Source: Breoghania corrubedonensis (GTDB taxonomy: Bacteria; Pseudomonadota; Alphaproteobacteria; Rhizobiales; Stappiaceae). Taken from it: a stretch of DNA of 64,000 bases. Positions 34,320-43,935 of this stretch are shown here, in pieces. The DNA is taken from positions 62,001 through 126,000 of the forward strand of contig NZ_QAYG01000007.1 in the NCBI RefSeq assembly GCF_003053845.1, written 5' to 3'. The position numbers and the translations under genes are program-made. Position 1 is the stretch's first letter. Each line of letters begins with the position of its first letter. The notes under the pieces are model-generated. The model did no database searches. It saw only the letters and a list, made by a program, of their open reading frames with translations, and had not been told where the DNA came from.

Positions 34320-35414
34320 ATGACGAGCCGCGTGCCGTCCGCCGGGAGCGGGCAATCGGAAGAGGCAGCAGGCGAGGCGCGCGCGTGGATCTCCGGCTAT
34401 GACGCGCGCATCCGCCGTCGCCTCGTCATCCTCGTCCTTCTGTCGCTCGCCCTTTGCGCCTCCTTCGTTCTGGACCTCATCACCGGTCCCTCGAGCATGG
34501 GTGTGCCGCACGCCCTGAAAGGGCTTTTCGGCCTGGGCGAGCTTTCGCTGCCGCAACGCATCATCATCTTCGACGTTCGCGTACCGGCGGCGATCGTCGC
34601 CATTCTCGTGGGCGCGGCGCTGTCGCTGGCGGGCGCGGAAATGCAGACGGTTCTGAACAATCCGCTGGCGAGCCCGTTCACGCTCGGGGTCTCGTCGGCC
34701 GCCTCGCTGGGGGCGGCGCTGGCGCTGGTGCTCGGGATCGGCATTCCCGGCGTGCCGCCCGACTGGATCGTCTCCGGCAACGCCTTTCTGTTCGCCTTCG
34801 CCTCCGTTTTGCTGCTGCAGGGCATGGCGCGGGCGCGCGGTGCGGGCGTGGAGACGCTCGTCCTCGTCGGCATCGCCATGGTCTTTACGTTCAACGCGCT
34901 GGTGGCGCTGGTGCAGTTCGTCGCCAGCCAGGACGCGCTGCAGCAGCTCGTCTTCTGGACCATGGGAAGCCTCGGCCGGGCGAGCTGGAACAAGCTGGCG
35001 ATCCTGGCGTTCCTGCTCATCATCCTGCTGCCGTTGTCGTTGAAGGATGCGTGGAAGCTGACCGCGCTGAGGCTTGGCGAGGACCGGGCGCGCAGCTTCG
35101 GCATCAATGTCGCGCGCCTGCGTTTCGTCTCGCTGGTGCGCGTCAGCCTGCTGGCCGGTACGTCGGTGGCCTTCGTCGGAACGATCGGCTTCATCGGGCT
35201 TGTCGGTCCCCATATCGCGCGGCTCATGGTGGGCGAGGATCATCGCTTCTTCCTGCCGACCTCCGTTCTCACCGGCGCGCTCCTGATGTCGCTCGCTTCC
35301 GCGCTCTCCAAGGTGCTGGCCACCGGTGTCGTCCTTCCCGTCGGCATCATGACGGCGCTCATCGGCGTGCCGTTCTTCATCTTTCTCATCTTCACGAGCC
35401 GCGAGCGGACATGA
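34320..35414 (+). CDS. Ferric-siderophore ABC transporter permease (FecCD family)
   Basis: The 364-residue inner-membrane permease has about nine or ten spans and the FecCD landmarks: RVPAAIVAILVGAALSLAGAEMQTVLNNPLASPFTLGVSSAA near the start and FVGTIGFIGLVGPHIARLMVGEDHR late in the protein. A hydrophilic N-terminal arm of about 35 residues precedes the first span. Only one FecCD gene is present, so the channel is presumably a homodimer, unlike the FepD/FepG pair of enteric bacteria. Start ATG 34320 has a GAAGGA ribosome site. Its stop overlaps the ATPase start (ATGA). Confidence 0.9.
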   Translation: MTSRVPSAGSGQSEEAAGEARAWISGYDARIRRRLVILVLLSLALCASFVLDLITGPSSMGVPHALKGLFGLGELSLPQRIIIFDVRVPAAIVAILVGAALSLAGAEMQTVLNNPLASPFTLGVSSAASLGAALALVLGIGIPGVPPDWIVSGNAFLFAFASVLLLQGMARARGAGVETLVLVGIAMVFTFNALVALVQFVASQDALQQLVFWTMGSLGRASWNKLAILAFLLIILLPLSLKDAWKLTALRLGEDRARSFGINVARLRFVSLVRVSLLAGTSVAFVGTIGFIGLVGPHIARLMVGEDHRFFLPTSVLTGALLMSLASALSKVLATGVVLPVGIMTALIGVPFFIFLIFTSRERT

Positions 35415-36193
35415 GTTCCTCCCTCCTGACGATCCGCGACCTTTGCGCCGGCTACGGTCGTCGCCGCATCATCGAGACCTTGAGCGTGCCTGCCATCGAG
35501 GGAGGCTCTGTCACGGCACTGCTCGGCCCGAATGCGGCGGGCAAGACCACGCTGCTTCGCGCCCTGGCCGGGCTGCTGCCGATGACGGGCGGGCTCGATC
35601 TCTGCGGGGAAGACCTGACGGCGCTCTCGGTTGCCGAGCGCGCCTCGCGCGTGACCTACATGCCGCAAAGCCTGCCGCAGCGCGTGGCGCTCACGGTGTT
35701 CGAGGCGGTGCTGGCCGCATTGCGGGCATCGCCGCTTGCCGGGATGTCACCCGAGGGCGCGCGCAACGAGGCGATGCGGGCGCTCGAACGCCTCGGCATC
35801 GCCGATCTCGCACTTTCATCGCTCGACGAACTGTCCGGCGGCCAGCGCCAGCTCGCGAGCCTCGCCCAGGCGATCGTGCGTTCGCCGCGGGTGCTGCTGC
35901 TCGACGAGCCGACGAGCGCGCTCGATCTCAACCACCAGCACAAGGTCATGGCGCTGGTGGAGGAGGTCGCGCGCGAACGCGGCATCGTCGCCATCATCGT
36001 GCTGCACGACATCGCGCTCGCCTGCCGCTGGTGCAAACGGGTGATGGTGTTCTCGAAAGGCGCCGTGGTCGCCGACGGCACACCGGAAAAGGCGGTCACG
36101 CCCGAGGTTCTGGCCGCTGTCTACGGTGTTTCGGCACGTGTGGAGCGCTGTTCGCGCGGGTTCCTGCAGGTGAGCGTCGACGGGCCGGCGTAA
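35411..36193 (+). CDS. Ferric-siderophore ABC transporter ATP-binding protein (FecE/FepC family)
   Basis: The 260-residue ATPase has Walker A GPNAAGKTT, signature LSGGQRQLASLAQAI, Walker B VLLLDEPTSALD and switch histidine VLHDI. The Walker A carries NAAGKT rather than NGAGKS, as occurs in this branch. It powers the FecCD permease; the binding protein is encoded separately at 46447-47583 under its own iron box. The gene ends 35 bp before a palindromic repeat that probably closes the transcript. Confidence 0.9.
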   Translation: MSSSLLTIRDLCAGYGRRRIIETLSVPAIEGGSVTALLGPNAAGKTTLLRALAGLLPMTGGLDLCGEDLTALSVAERASRVTYMPQSLPQRVALTVFEAVLAALRASPLAGMSPEGARNEAMRALERLGIADLALSSLDELSGGQRQLASLAQAIVRSPRVLLLDEPTSALDLNHQHKVMALVEEVARERGIVAIIVLHDIALACRWCKRVMVFSKGAVVADGTPEKAVTPEVLAAVYGVSARVERCSRGFLQVSVDGPA

Positions 36194-36228
36194 GGGGTGT
36201 GGCAGCGGTTTGCTGTGAGTTCACAGCT

Positions 36229-36372
36229 TGCTCCCCTCTCCCCCCTTGCGGGGGAGATGTCACGCGAATGCGTGACAGAGGGGGGTAACGCCGCTTGCTC
36301 CGAACCTGTCGCTTCACCCCCCTCTGTCGGCTGCTGCCGACATCTCCCCCTCAAGGGGGAGAGGGGAGCAAG
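36229..36372. repeat. RIME2-like double-hairpin intergenic element, copy 2
   Basis: Same architecture as copy 1 but inverted. The tips are TGTCACGC-gaat-GCGTGACA and TGTCGGC-tgct-GCCGACA and the spacer reads CTTGCTCCGAACCTG. It separates the convergent FecE-type and entA genes. Confidence 0.9.
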
Positions 36373-36437
36373 CGGTGAGTTCACGGCTTTGCATTGACCT
36401 TCTGGCCGCCGCGTCCTGACAGGCGGGTACATTCCCC

Positions 36438-37217
36438 TCACGCCCTGAGCGTCGCCCCACCGTCCACATAGAGATCCGCCATGGTGATATGGCCGGCGCG
36501 CGCCGACAGCAGGAACACCACGGCTTCCGCGATATCCTCCGGCGTCGCGATCTTTCGAAGCGGAATGCCCGTCTTGAAGACCTGCGGCTGGCCCGCGATC
36601 ACGGCCTCCGAGCCGCTCCCGTCGGCCCACATGCCGGTCTGCATCGGGGTGAGCGTGGAGCCGGGCGCGACCACGTTGCAGCGGATGCCGAATTCGGCCA
36701 ATTCCAGCCCCAGGCAGCGGGTGAACATGGTGGCCGCCGCCTTGGAGGCCGCATAGGCCGCCATGGAGTGGCGCGGGATGCCGGCCGCGTTGGAACTCAC
36801 CGTCACGATATCGCCCTTGCGGCGCGGGCTCATCACCCGGGCAAGCGCGCGCGACACATGGAAAACACCGCCCGTATTGACCGCAAAAACCCGCTGCCAG
36901 TCCGCATCGTCGGTTTCCATGATGGGCGTTGTGGAGAGAACGCCGGCGATGTTGGCGCCGATGGAGAGGGGCCCGATGTCGCTTTCAATGCGTGCGACCA
37001 GCGCATCGACGGCGGCGCTGTCGGTAACGTCCAGATCGACATTGGTGATCCGCGCCCCGTTGCAGTCGATCGCGAAATCCACCGCCGGGGCGGCCTCGAT
37101 ATCGGCGGCGACGACACGCACACCTTCCTCCGCCAGAAGCCGAACCACGGCCGCACCGATGCCGCCGCGCGCGCCCGTCACCAGTGCCACACGCCCCTTC
37201 AATCCGCTGTCACGCAT
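36438..37217 (-). CDS. entA: 2,3-dihydro-2,3-dihydroxybenzoate dehydrogenase (SDR family)
   Basis: The 259-residue short-chain dehydrogenase has the cofactor motif [12 protein letters not shown], the NIAGVL strand (NxAG), catalytic Ser in VTVSSNAAG and the YAASK motif (Tyr-x-x-x-Lys). It ends [10 protein letters not shown]. It oxidises 2,3-dihydro-DHB to 2,3-dihydroxybenzoate with NAD. The assignment as EntA rather than a generic SDR rests on its place as last gene after entC-entE-entB-entF. Start ATG 37217 overlaps the entF stop by 8 nt. Confidence 0.87.
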   Translation of the reverse strand: MRDSGLKGRVALVTGARGGIGAAVVRLLAEEGVRVVAADIEAAPAVDFAIDCNGARITNVDLDVTDSAAVDALVARIESDIGPLSIGANIAGVLSTTPIMETDDADWQRVFAVNTGGVFHVSRALARVMSPRRKGDIVTVSSNAAGIPRHSMAAYAASKAAATMFTRCLGLELAEFGIRCNVVAPGSTLTPMQTGMWADGSGSEAVIAGQPQVFKTGIPLRKIATPEDIAEAVVFLLSARAGHITMADLYVDGGATLRA

Positions 37218-40200
37218 GCTGCGCCTCCGTTTCCGCGCGTTCGGCGCGCTCAAGCCGGCTCTTCAGCTCCGGCGCGATGATCGCGGTCGCCTCCGCGCCG
37301 GTCAGGTATCCGTGCAGAGACGGCACGTCGATGATTTCGATCCCGTCCGCATAAGGTGCCCAGCTTGCCGGCGTCAGTCCGCTCGTCCCGTGGTCGAGGG
37401 CCGCGCGGAAATGGGTGAGATGTCCGGAGAACCGGTCGTGATGATGGCCGCGCACCAGTCGGTTGTTGGTTGCCACCACCCGCATCACGCCGTCGAGCGC
37501 CTCGTCCGGGAGTTGCCCGAGCGGGCTTTCGCTTTCCTTGAGGAATGTCATTACCGTCGGCCGTGTCAGGGCGAGGCCGTCCGCCACCAGTTGGTCGGGA
37601 TCGTGGCCGGCAATCGCCAGCAGCGCCTTCAGTTCCGCGCCGGGGCCCGGGTCGGGTTCGTCGCGCCAGCAATCGCACGGATAGGCATCGAGAAGCGCGA
37701 CGACGCCGAGCCGCGCGCCGCGTCGTTGCAGGCTTGCCGCCACCGCCTGCGCGAGGATGCCGCCGACCGACCAGCCTGCGATGTGGATCGGCCCGGCGGG
37801 CGCGTGTCCGAGGATCTGGTCGCCATAGTCCTCTGCCATCGCGGCAAGGCTCTTGGGCGCCGGGCAATCGGGCGAGAGCGCGCGGGCCTGAAGCGCCAGA
37901 ACGGGCCTGCCGAGCGTGCGGGCGAGCCCGCCATAGCACCACGAGATACCGCCGGCCGGATGGATGACGAAGACGGGCAACCCGTCGCCTTCGGTGAGCC
38001 GGATCAGCGGTTCGAGCCCGCTCACCCGTTCGTCCGCCGCCTCGATCACGGCGGAAAGCCGCTCCACGCTCGCATTGGCGAAAAGCGCGCCGAGCCCCGG
38101 ATCGCGGCCGAATTCCTCGCGGATGCGGCGCATCAGCTCCACCGCCAGCAGCGAGTGCCCGCCGAGCGCGAAGAAGTCGCCGTCGGCGGCGGGCGGCGTT
38201 TTCAGTTTCAGGATTTCGGCGAAGAGGCTTGCTACGCGGATTTCCGTCTCCGTCGCGGCCGCACGGCCCTGGGTTGCCGCGATATCGGGGGCGGGCAGGG
38301 CGGCACGGTCGAGCTTGCCGTTTGTCGTCACCGGCAGGGCATCGAGCGCGACGAAGGCCGCGGGCACCATGTAGTCGGGAACAAGTGCCGCGACATGGGC
38401 GGCGAGCCGTTCCTCGTCATAGCCTTCGCCCGGCACGACATAGGCGAGGATGCGCGGGCCGAGGCCGTCCCGGTCTGTTGCGATGACGCCCGCCTGGCGC
38501 ACGAGGCCGGAGCCCGTCACCGCCGCTTCGATCTCGTCGAGTTCGATGCGCAGGCCGCGGATCTTCACCTGATGATCGATGCGGCCGAGAAACATGACCG
38601 CGCCGTCGTGCCGCCGCCGCGCCACGTCGCCGGTCCTGTAGAGCCGGTCGCCTGATCGATGCGGATCGTCGATAAAGCGCTCCGCCGTCAGGTCCGGCCT
38701 TCCGAGATAGCCGCGCGCAAGCTGGCGTCCGGCGAGGTAAAGATCGCCGACGACGCCCGGCGGCACGGGCCGCATGCGGGCATCGAGCACATGCAGCGCG
38801 GTATTCCAGACCGGCCAGCCGATCGGCACCGGGCGCGATGCGTCGTCGCGTGAGGCCGGCCAGTAGCTCACATCGACGGCGGCCTCCGTTGGCCCGTAGA
38901 GATTGTGCAGCTCGCCCGCGATCGTCTTGTGGAACCGGTCGCGCAGGTCCGCCGTCAGTTCCTCGCCCGAACAGAAGACACGGGCGATGTCGAGCCCCTT
39001 CGCGGACGGCTCGGCGAGGAACGCGCCCAGCATGGAGGGCACGAAATGGCAGGTGGTGATCCGCTCCGTGCGCAGAATTTGAGCGAGTGCAAGCGGGTCC
39101 TTGTGCGCGTCCGGCGGGGCGACGACCAGCGTGGCGCCCGACAGGAACGCCAGGAAGAACTCCCAGACCGAGACGTCGAAGGTCATCGGCGTCTTCTGCA
39201 GGATGCGGTCGGCGGGGGAAAAGCCGTAATGCGTCCGCATCCATTCCAGCCGGTTGACGATGGCGCGGTGTTCCACCACCACGCCCTTCGGCTCGCCGGT
39301 CGAGCCCGACGTGTAGATCACGTAAGCCGGATTGTTGGGCGTCAGATCGGCGCCGCCCGCCGGTACCGTATCCGCCTCTCGCGGCCAGTCATCGGGCGCA
39401 AGGATCGCGGCCGTTGCGGGCAGCGCCGCATCGGGCAGTGCCAGCGTCGCCACCGGCCCGGCGGAGTCGAAGATGCGCCTGAGTCGTTCCGCCGGATGGG
39501 TCGTGTCGACGGGCATGTAGGCGGCACCGGCGCGCAGGATCGCGATCAGTCCGACGATCAGCTCGACGGAACGCGGCAGCGCCACGGCGACGATCTTCTC
39601 CGGTCCCGCGCCGAGCGCGCCAAGCTTTGCGGCAAGGGCCGCGGAGCGCGCATCAAGTTCGCCGTAGCTCACCGTTTCGCCGGCAAAGGAAATGGCAACC
39701 GCCTCCGGCGTTGCGGCGAGACGCCGCTCGATGAGCGTCGTGAGCGTCGTCTCCTCGATCGGATGGGCTGTGGTGTTGAGGCGCTCGAGCCAGCGGGCTT
39801 CCGCCGTGCTTGCCGTCGCCACGTCGGCGAGCCTTTCCGCATCCGCCGCCCGTATCAGGAAATCCTCAAGGCGCGGGGCATGTGCGGCGATGTCCGCCTC
39901 GTCGTAGAGCGCCGGGTTGGCCTCGATCTCCAGCCGCATGCGCCCGGTCGCCGGATCACCGCGCAGCGAGATTGTCAGGTCCTCCACCGGCCCGGTGCCG
40001 AGGATGACGAGTTCCGACGAAAGCCCCGCGAACTGCGGCGCCTCGTCGAAGGGCAGGATGTTGACGAGCGGACCGGTGAGGCGCCGGCCGGTGCCGACGA
40101 GCCGCAGGTCGCGGGCGATCTGTTCGCCGCGATAGCGCCCGTGCCGCCGCCCTTTCATCATGCGCTTGGCCGCCTCGTTCAGGACATCGGCAAGCGGCGC

Positions 40201-41130
40201 GTCCTCGTCCACGCGCAAGCGCAGCGGCAGCACGTTCATCACCATGGAGGCGGCGCGCGCGGCTTTCGTGCCGAAGCGTCCCATGTGAGGAACGCCCAGC
40301 ACCACCTCGTCCGCCGCGATGTGGCGCGCGCAATAGGCGCCGATGAGCGCGGTCGCGGCATCGGGCCACGGCAGTTGCGCACGTTTCGACAGCCGCATCA
40401 GGGCATCGGGCAGCGCGCCATCGAGATCGCGCGACAGACGGTGGATGCGCGGCGAGGCGGCGGCATTGGTGCCCGCGAGGCTCGCCGCCTCCGCCCCTGT
40501 CATTTCATCCGCCCAATAGGCGCGGTCCTTTGCGTATTTCTCGCTGGCGCGATAGTCGTCGTCCTCCTGCAGCACGGCGGACAGGGGGCTCAGCGGCGCG
40601 CCTGGCTCCCGGCCGCTGACACGGGCGCCATAGAGATCGGCGACCCGGTCGCATAGTGTCATCGTGCCGACGCCGTCGATGGCGAGGTGGTGGATGCGCT
40701 GGTACCAGAAATGACGTTCCGGCCCGACCTTCGCGAGCACCTGCCGGGCAAGCGGATCGCGGGTCGGGTCCAGCGGGCGGGCCATGTCGGCCCGGGCAAG
40801 CGCGAGGGCTGCGGCCTCCGGGGCGGGCTCGCCCGTCATGTCGAGGCGTTCGAGGACGGGCAGGCGGCTCGGGTCTATCTCCAGCGTGTCGTCGCCCCCG
40901 TCGTCGGGCCGGATGCGGATCGCCAGTGTTTCGGCCTCACGCTGCGCCTGCGTTATCGCCTGCGCGAAGACGGTCCTGTCCAGCGGACCGTCGAGGATGA
41001 CTAGATGTCCGGTGTTGAAGGTCGGATTTGCCGCGTCGATGCGCTGGGCAAACCACATGCCCCGTTGCGCCTCGGTGAGCGGAAAGCGCGCGGGCCCTTC
41101 GGCGCGCGCCGCCGATGCTGTCGCCGTCAT
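37210..41130 (-). CDS. entF: Enterobactin synthase component F-type NRPS (C-A-PCP-TE), serine-activating
   Basis: The 1306-residue megasynthase contains, in order, a condensation domain (HHLAIDG, His147-His148 to Asp152), an adenylation domain (about 460-960; core YTSGSTGEPKG, YRTGD, NGKLDR), a carrier domain (GGHSLL, Ser993) and a thioesterase (GWSVGG, Ser1121; Asp and His downstream). The adenylation specificity residues read D-V-W (FDVSVW), H (CHFVPS), F-S (VFCSGE), L (NLYGPTE) and V-D (AAVDVS), identical to the serine code of E. coli EntF. It should join DHB to serine and cyclise the trimer. No MbtH-like gene is in the window. Confidence 0.93.
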   Translation of the reverse strand: MTATASAARAEGPARFPLTEAQRGMWFAQRIDAANPTFNTGHLVILDGPLDRTVFAQAITQAQREAETLAIRIRPDDGGDDTLEIDPSRLPVLERLDMTGEPAPEAAALALARADMARPLDPTRDPLARQVLAKVGPERHFWYQRIHHLAIDGVGTMTLCDRVADLYGARVSGREPGAPLSPLSAVLQEDDDYRASEKYAKDRAYWADEMTGAEAASLAGTNAAASPRIHRLSRDLDGALPDALMRLSKRAQLPWPDAATALIGAYCARHIAADEVVLGVPHMGRFGTKAARAASMVMNVLPLRLRVDEDAPLADVLNEAAKRMMKGRRHGRYRGEQIARDLRLVGTGRRLTGPLVNILPFDEAPQFAGLSSELVILGTGPVEDLTISLRGDPATGRMRLEIEANPALYDEADIAAHAPRLEDFLIRAADAERLADVATASTAEARWLERLNTTAHPIEETTLTTLIERRLAATPEAVAISFAGETVSYGELDARSAALAAKLGALGAGPEKIVAVALPRSVELIVGLIAILRAGAAYMPVDTTHPAERLRRIFDSAGPVATLALPDAALPATAAILAPDDWPREADTVPAGGADLTPNNPAYVIYTSGSTGEPKGVVVEHRAIVNRLEWMRTHYGFSPADRILQKTPMTFDVSVWEFFLAFLSGATLVVAPPDAHKDPLALAQILRTERITTCHFVPSMLGAFLAEPSAKGLDIARVFCSGEELTADLRDRFHKTIAGELHNLYGPTEAAVDVSYWPASRDDASRPVPIGWPVWNTALHVLDARMRPVPPGVVGDLYLAGRQLARGYLGRPDLTAERFIDDPHRSGDRLYRTGDVARRRHDGAVMFLGRIDHQVKIRGLRIELDEIEAAVTGSGLVRQAGVIATDRDGLGPRILAYVVPGEGYDEERLAAHVAALVPDYMVPAAFVALDALPVTTNGKLDRAALPAPDIAATQGRAAATETEIRVASLFAEILKLKTPPAADGDFFALGGHSLLAVELMRRIREEFGRDPGLGALFANASVERLSAVIEAADERVSGLEPLIRLTEGDGLPVFVIHPAGGISWCYGGLARTLGRPVLALQARALSPDCPAPKSLAAMAEDYGDQILGHAPAGPIHIAGWSVGGILAQAVAASLQRRGARLGVVALLDAYPCDCWRDEPDPGPGAELKALLAIAGHDPDQLVADGLALTRPTVMTFLKESESPLGQLPDEALDGVMRVVATNNRLVRGHHHDRFSGHLTHFRAALDHGTSGLTPASWAPYADGIEIIDVPSLHGYLTGAEATAIIAPELKSRLERAERAETEAQHA

Positions 41131-41215
41131 GGTTTCGGGCCTCTCCCTCGTGAGCCTCGATCAGGCATGCGTTGCTCTCCCGTCTGCTGGCCGCTCTGGG
41201 TTCCGTGCCTGTCCC

Positions 41216-41359
41216 GCTTGCGCCCCTCTCCCCCCTTGAGGGGGAGATGTCACCCTATGGGTGACAGAGGGGGGTAGGCCGCGTGTTATGAACCTGCCGC
41301 CACCCTCCTCTGTCGGCAAAGCCGACATCTCCCCCTCAAGGGGGGAGAGGGGCGCAAGC
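41216..41359. repeat. RIME2-like double-hairpin intergenic element, copy 3
   Basis: The third copy lies in the 272-bp gap between entB and entF. The tips are TGTCACCC-tat-GGGTGACA and TGTCGGC-aaa-GCCGACA. The outer arms begin and end with GCTTGCGCCCC/GGGGCGCAAGC. It sits inside the siderophore operon and must be transcribed through. Confidence 0.9.
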
Positions 41360-41402
41360 GGTGCGGATACAGGACAATCGGCTCCGACAGGGAATGCCTG
41401 CC

Positions 41403-42296
41403 TCAGGCCGCCATCTTCCGCAGGCGCCGCTCCACCACGGCCCACCAGCGGGAAAGCGTCGGGTCCTGTGCGAATTCCGAAAAGTCGAGATCGAGCCCCA
41501 GGTCGCGCCAGCCGGTCACCAGCGTCATTGCCCGCATGGAATCGAGACCGAGGTCGACAAGGTTGTCGTCGTCCCCGATCTCGCCGGGGTCCTCGTGGAT
41601 CGTCGCGGCGATGTCGGCGCGCATCCGCTCCCGCGTCAGCACGTCACTGAGAGCAGGGGCAGCGCCCAGCGCCTGCAGTATCGCATCCGTCGTCATCGCC
41701 ACGCCGCAGCGCCCCGCGACCCAGCGCACCGCCATGTCGTGTTCGGCGCGGGAGAAATCCGCCATCGCGTCGGCGACCACGAAGGTCTCGAAATCGCGCT
41801 GAAAGGCTTCGGATGCGGTCATCAGGCAGCCGATATGGGCGTATATGCCGGTCACGATCAGCTGGTCGCGGCCGCGCACCCGCATCAGCGGTTCGAGGTT
41901 CGAGCGCTGGAAGGCGGAATAACGGTGCTTCACCAGCACCCGTTCGCCCGCCTTGGGGGCAAGTTCAGCGACGATTGCCGTCTCGCCGGGATCATTCGAC
42001 ATGCCCGGGCCCCACAGATCGGCCTGAAGGCCCCGGTCGCGGCGGTCCTGGTCGCCGGTCTGGGCGGTGTAGAAAACCGGGATTTCCAGCGCGCGGGCCT
42101 GCTCGATCAACCGCGCCATGTTGGCAATGGCGGGTGCGATCGGCGCCATGGTGCGGTCGAAGGCGCGCACGAAGTAGGTCTGCATGTCGTGGACCAGCAG
42201 CACGGCGCGGCCTGCCTCAATTTTCCATGGGCCACGGGGCTCGGGAATGTCGCCCGCCACGGGCAGCTGGTAAGGGGCGATCCGGGGAAGTCCCAT
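41403..42296 (-). CDS. entB: Isochorismatase with aryl carrier domain
   Basis: The 297-residue bifunctional protein has an N-terminal isochorismatase with Asp37 (LLVHDMQTYF), Lys123 (VKHRYSAF) and Gly156 in GIYAHIGCL, where amidases have cysteine, as expected for true isochorismatases. The C-terminal aryl carrier domain has its phosphopantetheine serine at Ser253 (LGLDSMRAM). It hydrolyses isochorismate to 2,3-dihydro-DHB and then carries DHB for the condensation by EntF. Start ATG 42296 follows GGGAGTTTG, and it lies 4 bp after the entE stop. Confidence 0.94.
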   Translation of the reverse strand: MGLPRIAPYQLPVAGDIPEPRGPWKIEAGRAVLLVHDMQTYFVRAFDRTMAPIAPAIANMARLIEQARALEIPVFYTAQTGDQDRRDRGLQADLWGPGMSNDPGETAIVAELAPKAGERVLVKHRYSAFQRSNLEPLMRVRGRDQLIVTGIYAHIGCLMTASEAFQRDFETFVVADAMADFSRAEHDMAVRWVAGRCGVAMTTDAILQALGAAPALSDVLTRERMRADIAATIHEDPGEIGDDDNLVDLGLDSMRAMTLVTGWRDLGLDLDFSEFAQDPTLSRWWAVVERRLRKMAA

Positions 42297-42300
42297 CGTT

Positions 42301-43935
42301 TCAAACTCCCTGCTTTTCTCGTTGTGTTTCCAGAAACTGTGCCCTGAGCCGGGCCCGCAGCTCCTTGCGGCTGATCTTGCCGACCGCCGTCGTCTCGAAG
42401 CGTTCCACGAAGACGATCTGGTCTGGAACCTTGAAATCGGCGAGGCCGCGCGTGCGCATGAAAGCCTTGATGGCGGCGCTCCGGGGTTTTTCGCCCTTCG
42501 GGATGATGAAAGCGCAGCTGCGCTCGCCGAGGTAGTCGTCGGGGATGGAGACGACGGCGGCATCGAAGACGTTGTCGTGCGCCAGCAGATGATCCTCGAT
42601 CTCCTCGGCCGAGATCTTCTCGCCCGCCCTGTTGATGTGATCGCCGGCGCGGCCCTGCACGACGAGATTGCCGTCGGCGCGGCGCACGACGATGTCGCCG
42701 GTGCGGTAGAAGCCGTCGGGCGTGAAGGCGCGCTGGTTGGCGGCGGGCGCGTTGTGATAGCCGCGGATCGTGTAGGGGCCGCGCGTCAACAGATGTCCCG
42801 GTGTGCCGTCGGGAGCGGGAACGCCGCGATCGTCCAGCACCAGCACCTCGTCGTCCGGGCTGATGGGGCGGCCTTGCGTTGAGACGATCACCTCTTCCGG
42901 GTCGTCGAGCCGCGTGTAGTTGACGAGCCCCTCCGCCATGCCGAAGACCTGTTGCAACGTGCAGCCGAGCACCGGCCTGACGCGCCGCGCGACTTCGGGC
43001 ATGAGCTTCGCCCCACCCACATGCAGGACTTCGAGCGAGGAGAGGTCGGCAGACGTCGTGTCGGCGGCCTGCAGCCACAAAAGCGCCAGCGGCGGCACGA
43101 GACCCGTCGTCGTCACGCGCTCGCGTTCGATCAGCGCAAAGGCGCGGTCGGGGGAGGGTGAAGAGCTCATGACGACCCGCGCGCCGACATAAAGCGCGCC
43201 GAAGAAGCCGGGCGAACTCATCGGGAAATTGTGCGCGGCCGGCAGCGCCACCATCAGCACGCTCTTCTCGCTCAGCCCGCAGATCCGGGCACTTTCGCGG
43301 AAGGAATAGATGTAGTCGTCATGCGTGCGCGGAATGAGCTTGGAAAGCCCCGTGGTGCCGCCGGAAATCTGCATGAAGGCAACATCGCAGGGCGCGGCGT
43401 CCGCTGGCAGCAGGCCCGCATCGGGCGTGAACCCATCGAGCGGGACGAACTCTTCCGCCTCGCCGACCACCACCACGTGGCGCAGCGTCGGCACCTCGGC
43501 CTTAACCGCGCGCGCGAGGTGGCGATAGTCGAATTCGTCCCAGCGGTCCTTGACGACATATGCGGAGGCTTCTGCCGTTTGCGCGAAGTGGCGGATCTCC
43601 GTCAGCCGTTGGGCCGGCAGGGCGAAGACGGGTATCAGCCGCGCCCGGAACAGGCCGAAGACGACCGACAGGAATTCCGCGATATTGGGAAGCTGCACCA
43701 CGACGCGCTCGCCCGGCGCAAGGCCCAGCGCCAGGAAGCCGGCCGCGACGGTTTCGGCGCGCGTCTGGAGCTCGGCGTAGCTCCAGCCCACGCCGTCACC
43801 AACCACGGCGATGCGGTCAGGGTGCATCGCCGCGCGGCGGTTCAGGAAGGACGTGAATGTCTCCCCGTTCCAGTATCCCTTTTCGCGGTAGCGGCGGGCA
43901 ACGTCCTGCGGCCAGATTTGCGTGACGGGGATCAT
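42301..43935 (-). CDS. entE: 2,3-dihydroxybenzoate-AMP ligase
   Basis: The 544-residue stand-alone adenylation enzyme (EntE/DhbE) has the P-loop [20 protein letters not shown], the family-typical [14 protein letters not shown] and [18 protein letters not shown] segments, FYRTGD and [13 protein letters not shown]. The C-terminal catalytic lysine lies in the [10 protein letters not shown] segment. It activates DHB and loads it on the EntB carrier domain. The start ATG 43935 overlaps the entC stop (ATGA). Length is normal. Confidence 0.94.
   Translation of the reverse strand: MIPVTQIWPQDVARRYREKGYWNGETFTSFLNRRAAMHPDRIAVVGDGVGWSYAELQTRAETVAAGFLALGLAPGERVVVQLPNIAEFLSVVFGLFRARLIPVFALPAQRLTEIRHFAQTAEASAYVVKDRWDEFDYRHLARAVKAEVPTLRHVVVVGEAEEFVPLDGFTPDAGLLPADAAPCDVAFMQISGGTTGLSKLIPRTHDDYIYSFRESARICGLSEKSVLMVALPAAHNFPMSSPGFFGALYVGARVVMSSSPSPDRAFALIERERVTTTGLVPPLALLWLQAADTTSADLSSLEVLHVGGAKLMPEVARRVRPVLGCTLQQVFGMAEGLVNYTRLDDPEEVIVSTQGRPISPDDEVLVLDDRGVPAPDGTPGHLLTRGPYTIRGYHNAPAANQRAFTPDGFYRTGDIVVRRADGNLVVQGRAGDHINRAGEKISAEEIEDHLLAHDNVFDAAVVSIPDDYLGERSCAFIIPKGEKPRSAAIKAFMRTRGLADFKVPDQIVFVERFETTAVGKISRKELRARLRAQFLETQREKQGV

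Noticed and set aside
36763-38655. A 630-codon plus-strand open frame
   Set aside because: It is antisense to entA and entF, which carry complete motifs.
14141-41359. CRISPR array
   Set aside because: The repeats are three dispersed palindromic elements of about 140 bp, not regularly spaced short repeats, and no cas genes are present.
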